NCBI RefSeq assembly: GCF_014649735.1
Contig: NZ_BMTP01000025.1
Span: 1 to 57,711, forward strand
Length of the DNA stretch: 57,711 nucleotides
Direction: 5' to 3'
Source of the DNA: Streptomyces lavendofoliae
GTDB lineage: Bacteria > Actinomycetota > Actinomycetes > Streptomycetales > Streptomycetaceae
Positions 7,840-15,860 of this stretch are shown here, in pieces (position 1 is the first letter of the stretch; the number at the start of each line of letters is the position of its first letter). Below the pieces are notes generated by a model. It searched no databases. It was not told where the DNA came from and worked only from the letters and a program-made list of their open reading frames with translations. Both the position numbers and the translations under genes were made by a program.

Positions 7840-8985
7840 ATGTTCGGATTCGGGCGCATCAGGCGGACACCGTCACCGAGGGCACCTCGGGCCGGCGGCG
7901 GCACACGCACCCTGCGGCCGGCGGCGGCCGGCCTCGCGGTCACCGCCCTCGCCCTCGGGCTGCTCGGCGCCGCCCCGGAGGCCCGGGCGACCGCCGAGGC
8001 TCCGCCCACCCGCTCCTCCGCCTCCGCCGCCACATGCGCGACCAAGCCGCGCCCCCAGGGCAAGGTGCTCCAGGGCTACTGGGAGAACTGGGACGGCGCC
8101 GCCAACGGCGTCCATCCGCCGTTCGGATGGACGCCGCTCACCGACACCCGCATCCGTGCCCACGGCTACAACGTGGTCACCGCGGCCTTCCCGGTCATCC
8201 GGTCCGACGGCACCGTGCTGTGGGAGGACGGCATGGACGCCACCGTGCGCGTGCCCACCCCGGCCGAGGTGTGCCAGGCCAAGGAGGCCGGACTGACCGT
8301 GCTGCTCTCCATCGGCGGAGCCACCGCCGGCATCGACCTCGGCTCGGCCGCCGTCGCCGACCGGTTCGTGCAGACCGTCGTCCCCATCCTCAAGGCGAAC
8401 AACTTCGACGGCATCGACATCGACATCGAGACCGGCCTGGTCGGCAGCGGCGACATCAAGAGGCTCTCGCCGTCCCAGAGCAACCTGATCCGGATCATCG
8501 ACGGCGTACTCGCCGCCATGCCGCCCGGCTTCGGTCTCACCATGGCTCCGGAGACGGCGTACGTGACCGGCGGCAGCGTGGTCTACGGCTCGATCTGGGG
8601 CGCCTACCTGCCGGTCGTCAAGAAGTACGCCGACAACGGCCGGCTGTGGTGGCTCAACATGCAGTACTACAACGGCAGCATGTACGGATGTTCCGGCGAC
8701 TCCTACGAGGCGGGCACCGTGCGCGGCTTCACCTCCCAGACCGACTGCCTGGACCGGGGCCTCACCGTGCAGGGCACCACGATCAGGGTCCCCCTCGACA
8801 AGCAGGTCCCCGGACTGCCCGCCCAACCGGGCGCCGGGGGCGGCCACATGGCGCCCTCCCAGGTCGCGCAGGCATGGAACGCCTATGGCGGCAGGCTGAA
8901 GGGCCTGATGACCTGGTCGATCAACTGGGACGGCTCACGCGGCTGGACCTTCGGCGACAACGTCAGGGCACTCCAACAGCGCTGA
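7840..8985 (+). CDS. Secreted GH18 chitinase
   Basis: The protein has 381 residues. An N-terminal signal region (basic residues, then LAVTALALGLLGAAPEARA) directs export. The catalytic domain has GYWENWDG near the start of strand 1, LLSIGGATAG, and the GH18 signature DGIDIDIE at about residues 190-197, whose Glu is the acid. LNMQYYN and MTWSINWD complete the barrel. The architecture resembles single-domain bacterial chitinases that cut beta-1,4 GlcNAc chains. No carbohydrate-binding module is visible. GGAAGGGAG precedes the ATG. It probably shares the DasR-like promoter with the LPMO gene, which would expose crystalline chitin for this enzyme. Confidence 0.93.
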   Translation: MFGFGRIRRTPSPRAPRAGGGTRTLRPAAAGLAVTALALGLLGAAPEARATAEAPPTRSSASAATCATKPRPQGKVLQGYWENWDGAANGVHPPFGWTPLTDTRIRAHGYNVVTAAFPVIRSDGTVLWEDGMDATVRVPTPAEVCQAKEAGLTVLLSIGGATAGIDLGSAAVADRFVQTVVPILKANNFDGIDIDIETGLVGSGDIKRLSPSQSNLIRIIDGVLAAMPPGFGLTMAPETAYVTGGSVVYGSIWGAYLPVVKKYADNGRLWWLNMQYYNGSMYGCSGDSYEAGTVRGFTSQTDCLDRGLTVQGTTIRVPLDKQVPGLPAQPGAGGGHMAPSQVAQAWNAYGGRLKGLMTWSINWDGSRGWTFGDNVRALQQR

Positions 8986-9159
8986 ACCCCCGCCGCCCGC
9001 CCGTGCTGAGGAGGACGGATGAACGGGACGCGGGACAGCGTGCGGCGGGGGAGGGGGCGTGGGTGCGTTCCCGGCCGCGCAACGGTGCACACGGTGCAGC
9101 GCGTACGTGTCACCGGGTCGGGGCGACCGCCACGTCGTCGCCGCTCGGCCAGCCGGACG

Positions 9160-9840
9160 TCAGGTGTAGACGACGCGTACCGTCCGGAAGCCCAGCGAGC
9201 GCAGCAGGCCCTCCAGCATGGTCGTCGTGTTCTTCTCCGCCCTCGCGATCAGCCCGCTCGCCCCGGCCGCCTCCTTGATGCGCTGGGCGGCAAGACGGTG
9301 CACGGCGCGCTCGTCGGCGGGGTTGTCGGAGAACAGGTCGCCGAGGCGATCCAGAAGGCCCCGCTGCTTGGACACGGCGTACGACCGCTCCGGGTCCAGC
9401 GCCGACGGGCCGAGCCGGGCGTGGGGGAGACGCAGCGTGGCGGAGGTGCGGTCCTCGTCCACGACCACGCTCTGCGGTCCGGCCCTTCCCAGGTCGACGT
9501 ACGCCCCGACCGTGCCGGCAGCCACGTACAGCGTGCGGGTGCCGCGCAGGGCGTCCGGGAGGTACTTCGCGTCCTTCTCCAGGTCGACGACGATCTGGAA
9601 GGTGCCCACCGCACCCTCGTACCGGCTCATGTCCTGGATGGACTTCAGCAGCGCGGGCCCCGAATGGTCCTTCGTCTCCTCGCCGAGCAGGCCGCCGAGG
9701 CCGCGCGTCAAGCCGAGGCTCCCCGCCAGCACGAACAGGAGCACGAGCGAGACCAGTAGGGCCAGAACCGTGACCGGGCGGCTCCAGCGCGTGCGGCGGG
9801 GCGCCGGCGAGCGCCGGGGAGTTTCGTCGAGAGTCTCCAC
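9160..9840 (-). CDS. DUF4230-family membrane-anchored protein
   Basis: The protein has 226 residues from a GTG at 9840. Residues about 21-45 form one transmembrane helix (VTVLALLVSLVLLFVLAG) after a basic cytoplasmic end. The rest is predicted outside the membrane. KSIQDMSRYEGAVGTFQIVV and ARGTVGAYVDLG-type strands resemble the DUF4230 family, which has no known function. The frame is open far upstream, but that part overlaps other genes and looks non-coding. The start is uncertain because no strong RBS is visible. It is convergent with the chitinase gene and divergent from the small gene at 9961. Confidence 0.65.
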   Translation of the reverse strand: METLDETPRRSPAPRRTRWSRPVTVLALLVSLVLLFVLAGSLGLTRGLGGLLGEETKDHSGPALLKSIQDMSRYEGAVGTFQIVVDLEKDAKYLPDALRGTRTLYVAAGTVGAYVDLGRAGPQSVVVDEDRTSATLRLPHARLGPSALDPERSYAVSKQRGLLDRLGDLFSDNPADERAVHRLAAQRIKEAAGASGLIARAEKNTTTMLEGLLRSLGFRTVRVVYT

Positions 9841-9960
9841 AAGCCGCTGGTGCCCGGACCGTGCATGAACACTCCCGGGAAACCTCCCGCGAACCGGCAG
9901 GTGTGCCGGCGGCGATGCGGGGCATATGGACGCGACCAGCCGTTCGGGAAGGACGTCACC

Positions 9961-10215
9961 GTGCTCGTACCCGCTGCGCGTGAGCTGAGAGAGGCCCTCG
10001 CGCGATTCGCCGATGTGCGCATCGCGCTGTCGTACCGCGAGGTCCCGGCCATGCGCCGAGAACTCGACCGGATCAGTCGCGAGCTGTGCGCCATGACCGG
10101 CGCCCGGACGATCGACGACGCTCTCGCGATCGCCGACACGATGCTCACCCGCCCACCGCGGCGGCGACCGGCGGAGGCGTCCGGGGCTACGGTGGACGTG
10201 GCGACCGCCGCTTGA
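9961..10215 (+). CDS. DUF5133-like small protein
   Basis: This 84-residue protein is mostly alpha-helical. MLVPAARELREALARFADVRIAL, the RELDRISRELCAMTGARTIDDAL region and a C-terminal basic tail resemble the Streptomyces DUF5133 proteins. Their function is unknown. The GTG at 9961 is preceded by GGGAAGGA at suitable distance. An upstream in-frame ATG at 9850 would add 37 residues of low quality. It lies in a codirectional row of three small genes ending before tap. Confidence 0.6.
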   Translation: MLVPAARELREALARFADVRIALSYREVPAMRRELDRISRELCAMTGARTIDDALAIADTMLTRPPRRRPAEASGATVDVATAA

Positions 10216-10275
10216 CCCGTGCCGTACCGCGTGCCGCGCTGGTTCCGGCCGACACGAAATGAGGAGGAGCGCAGG

Positions 10276-10713
10276 GTGAGTGGCGAACAGGACGCCTCGA
10301 CGGGCGTCCACAGGGGCGCCGGCCCGACCGTGACCGAGCAGGTCGCCGACGTCCAGCTCCAGATGCTGTGCACCTTGGTGACCCGGAATCCCCGTACGAG
10401 CGTGCCGGTCACGCTCCACCTGCCCAGCGGCATCATCCACGGCGACCTGATCGCCCACGAGGCGTGGAAGGCCGAGTGGTCGCAGAGCCTGCGCCACATC
10501 GAGGGGCAAGGCGCGCACCTGCTCGCGCAGATGCCGGAGCTGGTCGACCAGACGATGGACGAGCTCTCGGGCGACCACGCGGCGCCCCTGCCCCGGTGGA
10601 TCCATCTGCGAGAGGTCACGAGTGTCGCCGGCGGAACACCGGTGAGCGCGCCGCTGTGGCGGGGACGACTGGCGGACGTCCTGGGCTGGTCGCTCGGCAA
10701 ACCGCCGTCGTAG
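10276..10713 (+). CDS. Conserved hypothetical protein, weakly GvpU-like
   Basis: This 145-residue protein starts with GTG behind a strong GAGGAGGAG. It has no signal peptide or membrane segment. The segment SVPVTLHLPSGIIHGDLI resembles the beta-strand pattern of gas vesicle accessory proteins of the GvpU type. The resemblance is weak and no other gas vesicle gene is nearby. It sits between two small genes of unknown function. I would call it hypothetical unless a profile search supports GvpU. Confidence 0.6.
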   Translation: MSGEQDASTGVHRGAGPTVTEQVADVQLQMLCTLVTRNPRTSVPVTLHLPSGIIHGDLIAHEAWKAEWSQSLRHIEGQGAHLLAQMPELVDQTMDELSGDHAAPLPRWIHLREVTSVAGGTPVSAPLWRGRLADVLGWSLGKPPS

Positions 10714-10755
10714 GGGTACCTGGCCGGGAACCCCCAAGGTGACTGGGAGCCACTG

Positions 10756-11070
10756 ATGAGCTCGGAACTGACCATTGTCCTCGTCGTCGCGGGCGTCGCG
10801 GTCGCGGCGACTCTCGTGACGGTCGTCCTCCTCCTGGTCAAGTTGGCAAGGGCCCGTCGCAGCCTGCGCTCGGCGGGCATCCCGCTGAAGAACAAGACGC
10901 TCATCTGGGGCGCCGTCATCTACGCGCTCTGCCCGGTGGACCTGCTGCCCGATCCCGTCCTCCTCGACGACATCGGCATGCTGCTGATCGCCCTCCGGTC
11001 GGTCAGGTCGGAACTCGCGCAACACGAGAAGGCACCGGCCCCTTCGCCCTCGCCCCACAGCACGGTGTGA
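10756..11070 (+). CDS. DUF1232 (YkvA-type) membrane protein
   Basis: The protein has 104 residues. One transmembrane helix lies near the N-terminus (IVLVVAGVAVAATLVTVVLLL). The DUF1232 signature follows: LIWGAVIYALCPVDLLPDPVLLDDIG. The family is widespread with no settled function. The C-terminus is a short Pro-Ser tail. The ATG at 10756 has GTGACTGGGAG upstream. It is the last of three small codirectional genes before tap. Confidence 0.85.
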   Translation: MSSELTIVLVVAGVAVAATLVTVVLLLVKLARARRSLRSAGIPLKNKTLIWGAVIYALCPVDLLPDPVLLDDIGMLLIALRSVRSELAQHEKAPAPSPSPHSTV

Positions 11071-11234
11071 ACCACCCGGCGCGATGCCCGGGACGGGATG
11101 CCTGCCGGACACCGGGAGCGACCACCCGGCGGTCAGCGACGCGGCACCCCGCGCTGGAGCGGTACGCGATATGTACGGCTCATCAACGCCCTTCGTACGC
11201 TTCGCGGGGTAGAGTGCGGGCGCGGAGGTGATCC

Positions 11235-13574
11235 ATGTCCGAGTTGTTCGAGGCGGTCGACGCGCTGGTCGCGTCCCGTTCCCCGCTGCCGCCGGCGGAG
11301 GAGCGAAGGCGTCTGCGCAAGGCACACGGTCTGACGATCGACGAGGTGGCCGGCGCGCTGAAGGTGCGACGGGCCACGGTCAGCGGCTGGGAGTCCGGGA
11401 AGACGGAGCCGCGACCGCCCGAGCGCGACGCGTACGCGCGTCTCCTCGAAGGGCTCGCCAAGCTCTACCCCGCCCCCGCCCCCGCCCCCACCCCTGCCCC
11501 TTCCGGCGCCGCCGTCCAGGACGAGGGCGTGTCGGAGCCCGAGGCGCTCACCGGTCCGGTCGTCCCGGTGCCGGAGGCGCGGCCTGCGACCCCGGAGCGG
11601 GTCCCCGAGGCCCCCGCCGTGGTTGCCGTAGGGAAGGCGCAGCCCGGTTCCGCCGCTGCTCCCGCCCCGGCCGCCGCGCCGCGCCCGGCGAACACGACCG
11701 GGCCGGCCACGACCAGGCCGGCCGCGACCCGGCAGGTCTCGCCAAGGCCGGCCTCGACCCCGCGCCGCCCGGGCGGCGCGAAGAAGGCCGCAGCCTCCGC
11801 CCCCGTCGCCGCGGCCCCCGCCGCCGCTCCGGCGCGCGGCGCCGACCCGCGGTTCGCCAACGGGCCACTGGCGGTCGTCGACGTCGGCCCCGACGGCCGG
11901 GTGCTGGCGTACTGCACCGGCGGCCTGGTCCTGGACGTGCCCGCCGGATCGCTCCCCGCCCTGGTGGACTGGACGCTCAGGGAGGCCGGGCTCGGGCAGC
12001 CCAGGCTCTCCGGGCCGGGCAAGGACGCCGACCCGCTGCTCGTGCTCACCGAGGCCGCGCTGGAGCGCTACGGACTGCCGGTCACCCTGACGGACGAGGA
12101 ACGGCTCGCCGGGCGGCTGCCGGAGGGGCACAAGGTCGTCAAGCAACTCGCGCGCGCGGAATGGCAGCTCACCAAGCGGGGGTTCGGGCCGTGGGCGCGG
12201 ATCTACCGCCCCGCGACCGGCTCGGAGCGGGCCTGCGTACAACTGTGCATCCCGTCCTGGAACGCGCTGGACTCCCGCCACTGGGGCCACGCCGCGCAGC
12301 TTCCGCCCGCCGAACTCGCCCGCGTCCTGGGCGTGTACGCGTCCCGGGTGATGACCCCGCGCGGCTCCACGGCCGTCACCGGCCTGGAGCTGATGACCGC
12401 GCTGCACCCGCCGACCCGCGCCTCCGAGCCCGACCGGACCGGGAAGCGGCACTCCGAGCACAACCCCGGCTCCCTGGGCAAGGAACCGGTGGACTGCGCG
12501 CCGTGCGAGGCGCCCGACGGGCACCCGCTCCTCAAGGCGCTGCCGCGCTTCCATGTCCGGGGCCCGGCGGAGAAGGTGTTCGAAGAGGCATACGACTGGG
12601 CTCGGCCGATGACGGACGCCGAGTGCACCCTGCGGCACCTGGTCGGCATCGACGTCAACATGGCCTTCGCCGCCGGCGCCAACGGCCTTGTCGTCGGCCT
12701 CGGCGCGCCCACCCACGTCAGCAACCCGGCGTTCGACCCCAAGCTGCCCGGCTCCTGGCTGGTGGACCTGTCCCATGTCGACCTGTCCCGCGTGAAGGTC
12801 GGCAAGGAGTGGGCGGAGCTGGACGCCAGCCTGCTGCCCAGCCCGTTCACGCCGAAGGGGGAGCGCCCCGAGGGTCCGGCCTGGTACGCCACTCCGACCG
12901 TCGCGTACGCGGTGGAACTGGGCTACGACGTCGCGCCGGTCGAGGCGTACGTCCGCTACGACAACGGCCGCTACCTGGACGCCTGGTACAACCGGCTGCG
13001 CGACGCCTACCTCGCCACGATGGCGGACCTCGGTGTTCACGCGGACATGGCGCCGGCGGACTTCCTGGCGGCGATGGACGGGTGCAAGGAGCGTGACCCG
13101 GACCTGGCGATCGTCGTCGCGGCGATCAAGGCGACGGTCAAGGGCGGCCTGGGCAAGCTGCGCGAGCGGCCCCGGGGCGAGGGCTGGCGGCCGGGTGAGG
13201 CGTGGCGGGCGCTGTCCCGCCCCACGTGGCGGCCGGACATCCGGGCGGCGGTCATCTCCCGTACCCGGGTGAACCTGCACCGTAAGATCGTCAAGCACGC
13301 GGCGTTCACCGGGCAGTACCCGGTCGCGGTCCTCTCCGACTGCGTCGTCTACGCGGCCGGCGGGCCCTCCCCGCTGGACTTCCTGCCGTACCGGGAGGGC
13401 AAGCCGCTGCCCGGCGGCTTCAGGCTCGGCGTCAACCCTGGCCTGGTCAAGCACGAAGGGACCCAGAGCGTCCTGTGGGGCGAGGAGGTCCGTGAGCGGT
13501 TCGACGCCCCCGAGCTCAACCTCGCCCGGTACATCAAGGACGGCACCGTCACCGACGCCGACAACGGCGAGTAG
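11235..13574 (+). CDS. tap: Telomere-associated protein Tap
   Basis: The protein has 779 residues. Residues about 18-75 form a helix-turn-helix (GLTIDEVAGALKVRRATVSGW). A long Ala-Pro linker (about 76-200) follows, then the large conserved Tap region with DPKLPGSWLVDLSHVD, YVRYDNGRYLDAWYNRL and CVVYAAGGPSPLDFLPYR. In Streptomyces, Tap binds the 3' single-stranded overhang of linear replicon ends and recruits the terminal protein for end patching. Published Tap proteins are slightly shorter (about 720-740), and the long linker explains the difference. GGAGGTGATCC precedes the ATG. tpg follows 12 bp downstream in the same operon. This supports a linear replicon and a likely subtelomeric position. 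Confidence 0.9.
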   Translation: MSELFEAVDALVASRSPLPPAEERRRLRKAHGLTIDEVAGALKVRRATVSGWESGKTEPRPPERDAYARLLEGLAKLYPAPAPAPTPAPSGAAVQDEGVSEPEALTGPVVPVPEARPATPERVPEAPAVVAVGKAQPGSAAAPAPAAAPRPANTTGPATTRPAATRQVSPRPASTPRRPGGAKKAAASAPVAAAPAAAPARGADPRFANGPLAVVDVGPDGRVLAYCTGGLVLDVPAGSLPALVDWTLREAGLGQPRLSGPGKDADPLLVLTEAALERYGLPVTLTDEERLAGRLPEGHKVVKQLARAEWQLTKRGFGPWARIYRPATGSERACVQLCIPSWNALDSRHWGHAAQLPPAELARVLGVYASRVMTPRGSTAVTGLELMTALHPPTRASEPDRTGKRHSEHNPGSLGKEPVDCAPCEAPDGHPLLKALPRFHVRGPAEKVFEEAYDWARPMTDAECTLRHLVGIDVNMAFAAGANGLVVGLGAPTHVSNPAFDPKLPGSWLVDLSHVDLSRVKVGKEWAELDASLLPSPFTPKGERPEGPAWYATPTVAYAVELGYDVAPVEAYVRYDNGRYLDAWYNRLRDAYLATMADLGVHADMAPADFLAAMDGCKERDPDLAIVVAAIKATVKGGLGKLRERPRGEGWRPGEAWRALSRPTWRPDIRAAVISRTRVNLHRKIVKHAAFTGQYPVAVLSDCVVYAAGGPSPLDFLPYREGKPLPGGFRLGVNPGLVKHEGTQSVLWGEEVRERFDAPELNLARYIKDGTVTDADNGE

Positions 13575-13586
13575 GAGCAGGCGACG

Positions 13587-14144
13587 ATGAGCATGTTCGC
13601 CGACGGCCTGGAGGCCGCCGTGGAGAAGGCGTTCACCCGCCCGACGCCGAAGTCGGCGGGCGCGCAGATGCGGTACCTGGTCAAGCAGCTCAAGAGCACC
13701 AGGGCCGTCGCCCAGATGCTGCGCATCTCCCAGCGGACCGTCGAGCGGTACGTGAGGAACCAGATCAAAAAGCCGCGCCCGGACCTCGCCGAGCGGCTGG
13801 AGCGCGAGGTGAGGAAGCGGTGGCAGCCGCAGATCCGGGCGAGGGCCAAGGAGAGGGCGGCGACCACCGGCGGCATCATCATCGACACCCGTGCCCGCCT
13901 CGGCTACAGCGCCCCGATCGGCTCGACGGACGAGTCCCGCATCCGGCACCTGACCGTCGCCCTCCCCCCGCAGTACGCCGCCCGCCTCTTCGACGCCCAG
14001 GACGCCGGCGCGGGCGAGCAGCAGCTGCGGCGGATCGCCGCCGACGCGCTCCACGACGTGTACTTCCAGGACAGCGGCCGCCGTGCCGGCTCCCTGGAAG
14101 AAGTCCGCTTCACGGACGTCGAACACCTGGAGTTCGACCTCTAG
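13587..14144 (+). CDS. tpg: Telomere terminal protein Tpg
   Basis: The 185-residue length matches Streptomyces Tpg proteins. MFADGLEAAVEKAFTRPTPK and QMRYLVKQLKSTRAVAQML begin the protein. A helix-turn-helix (ISQRTVERYVRNQIKKPRP) sits near residues 45-70. Tpg is covalently attached to the 5' ends of linear Streptomyces chromosomes and plasmids and primes telomere synthesis. AGGAGCAGGCG lies just upstream of the ATG at 13587, only 12 bp after tap, so the two are translated from one message. A central basic region rich in Arg and Lys follows the HTH, as expected for this protein. Confidence 0.92.
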   Translation: MSMFADGLEAAVEKAFTRPTPKSAGAQMRYLVKQLKSTRAVAQMLRISQRTVERYVRNQIKKPRPDLAERLEREVRKRWQPQIRARAKERAATTGGIIIDTRARLGYSAPIGSTDESRIRHLTVALPPQYAARLFDAQDAGAGEQQLRRIAADALHDVYFQDSGRRAGSLEEVRFTDVEHLEFDL

Positions 14145-14549
14145 AGTCCGGAGCCCCCGGGGAGGGTGTCCGGCGGATCACCGCCCGCGGCACGTGAGGC
14201 CGGGCAGTGATCCACCGGGTGCGACTGGGAACGGGGTGTCGGACCATGGAGAACTTGGCGACGTACTCGTCGAAGGGCTCGATGCCGGCTTCCGCACGGA
14301 GTTCGTCCATGTGCTCGGGCTCTTCACAGGGCCACGGAACCGGCGCCCCGTCCTTCACCCCGGCGTGCTGGCCGGACTTGGGTGGATGCGGTGCAGCCCC
14401 GGGTCCACTCCTCGTTCGTGAGACCTTCCCGCCCCATGAACACGCCGACGCACCAGAACGCAAGACGTCACATGATCCGCCGGCAGGCTCTGAGCGGGTA
14501 CTGCTCGCTTCGTGCCCCCGGACGATCGGATCCCCGCATACTGACGACC
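14145..14549. other. Intergenic stretch with a possible gene fragment
   Basis: No complete gene is supported. A minus-strand frame at about 14230-14360 contains VPWPCEEPEHMDELRAEAG followed by IEPFDEYVAKFSM. This reads like real protein, but I do not recognise it and it has no start signal. It may be the remnant of a small gene. The rest looks non-coding. Confidence 0.35.
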
Positions 14550-15335
14550 ATGACGTCAACGAACCCGCCCGAGCCGAAGCGCGCGTCCTTGACGGTGGCC
14601 GGGCGTCGCCTGTCCTTCCTCGACTTCGGCGGTCCAGGCCGTCCTCTTCTCGCCCTGCACGGGCACTTCGGAGAAGGCCGTACCTTCGCGCGCCTGGCCC
14701 GGGAGCTGGGTGACTCCTGGCGGATCGTCGCGCTCGACCAGCGTGGACACGGCCTCTCCGACAGGTCCTCCGATGTCTCCCGCACCGGCTACGTCGAGGA
14801 CGCCGCGGCAGTGCTGGACCATCTGGGGATCCACAGAGCAGCCGTACTCGGCCACTCCCTGGGCGGCGTCAACGCCTACCAGCTCGCCGCCTGGTTTCCC
14901 GGACTTGTGGACGCACTCGTCATCGAGGACATCGGCGCCGAGGTCGATGACGACCTGTCCTTCAGCCTGTCCTGGCCGCACCGGGCACCGACCCGGGCCG
15001 AGCTGTTGGAAGGACTCGGCGCCTCGGCGAGCTACCTCACGGACGCCGTTCGTGAGTACCCCGATGGATGGGGGCTCTCCTTCGACCCGAAGGATATGAA
15101 CGCCTCGCAGCAGCAGCTCAACGGGAACCACTGGAACGACTGGCTCGCCGGCGACTGCCCGGCACTGCTTGTGCGCGGCAGCCGGAGCACGGTGCTCAGC
15201 GCGGAGCATGCGAGGGATATGGCCGCGCGGCGCCCCCGTACCCGGCTCATTGAACTCCGCGCCGGACATACCGTCCATGAAACCGTCCCGGGGGAGTTCG
15301 CCGAAGCTGTCAGCGGGTTCCTCGATTCGCTGTGA
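14550..15335 (+). CDS. Alpha/beta hydrolase
   Basis: The protein has 261 residues with the alpha/beta hydrolase fold. LLALHGHFG gives the oxyanion loop, DQRGHGLSD follows strand 4, GHSLGG carries the nucleophile Ser near residue 104, and AGHTVHE near the end carries the His. The substrate is unknown. There is no signal peptide, so it is cytoplasmic. The ATG at 14550 is chosen as the first in-frame start next to the conserved beginning. An earlier ATG gives a poor extension. It converges with the STAS-rsbP-rsbQ operon and is probably transcribed alone. Confidence 0.85.
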   Translation: MTSTNPPEPKRASLTVAGRRLSFLDFGGPGRPLLALHGHFGEGRTFARLARELGDSWRIVALDQRGHGLSDRSSDVSRTGYVEDAAAVLDHLGIHRAAVLGHSLGGVNAYQLAAWFPGLVDALVIEDIGAEVDDDLSFSLSWPHRAPTRAELLEGLGASASYLTDAVREYPDGWGLSFDPKDMNASQQQLNGNHWNDWLAGDCPALLVRGSRSTVLSAEHARDMAARRPRTRLIELRAGHTVHETVPGEFAEAVSGFLDSL

Positions 15336-15393
15336 ACTTACCCTGATGCGAACGCAGCCGCGGGTTCGCTGCCCGGGCGGACCGCCGAGGTCC

Positions 15394-15407
15394 ACCCGCC
15401 GGCGGGT
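15394..15407. terminator. GC-rich palindrome between convergent genes
   Basis: ACCCGCCGGCGGGT is a perfect 14-bp palindrome between two convergent transcription units (stops at 15335 and 15456). A bidirectional terminator is plausible. There is no T tract, as is common in Streptomyces. Confidence 0.35.
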
Positions 15408-15455
15408 CGCTCCAGCGGCTTGCCATGGCAGGAGGCTGCCGGGTGAGCCGTTCGC

Positions 15456-15851
15456 TCAGTCGGTGCCGGTCCCGGGCCTGGTGCCGGGCCTGGTCAGGTC
15501 CGTGCGACTCGGCTGTTGCGGGGCGTCGATCTCCGGCCCGTCCCGGACGTCGAACAGCTGGTCGAGGCCGACGGTCCGGAGGACGCGGGTGACGTTGTGG
15601 GTCACGCTGCGGAGGATCATGCGGGCTTGGGCGATCTCGGCCTGCCTGTGCGCTGCGATGAGGACGGAGATGCCGCTGGAGTCGCAGAACGTCAGCCCGC
15701 GCAGGTCGAGTACAAGGGTTTCCCCCGGTCGGAGGTCGATGGCGCGGATGGCCTCGCGAAGCCGTACGGCGCTGTGGTAGTCGAGGTCTCCGGCGATTTC
15801 GGTGATGGGGCCGGTCGGGGTGGTCCGGGTGGTGGTGCTCAGATCTGTCAC
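15456..15851 (-). CDS. STAS-domain anti-sigma factor antagonist (RsbV-like)
   Basis: This 131-residue protein has one STAS domain. The phosphorylatable serine is in CDSSGISVL near residue 69. TLVLDLRGLTF precedes it and ARMILRSVTHNVTRVLRTVGL follows. The unphosphorylated form binds an anti-sigma kinase and frees a sigma factor. The last 25 residues are a Pro-Arg-Thr tail. It is the last gene of an operon whose previous gene, 9 bp upstream, encodes a PAS-PP2C phosphatase, the enzyme expected to dephosphorylate it. The anti-sigma kinase and sigma factor are not in the window. Confidence 0.9.
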   Translation of the reverse strand: MTDLSTTTRTTPTGPITEIAGDLDYHSAVRLREAIRAIDLRPGETLVLDLRGLTFCDSSGISVLIAAHRQAEIAQARMILRSVTHNVTRVLRTVGLDQLFDVRDGPEIDAPQQPSRTDLTRPGTRPGTGTD

Positions 15852-15860
15852 GTCAGTTCT

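Noticed and set aside
10276..10713. Gas vesicle cluster
   Set aside because: Only one protein has a weak GvpU-like pattern, and no GvpA, GvpF, GvpL or other gas vesicle gene is nearby.
11133..14126. A very long open frame on the minus strand opposite tap and tpg
   Set aside because: It is the antisense shadow of GC-rich genes. Its Arg-Gly-Val-rich translation has no domain, and both plus-strand proteins are clearly recognised.
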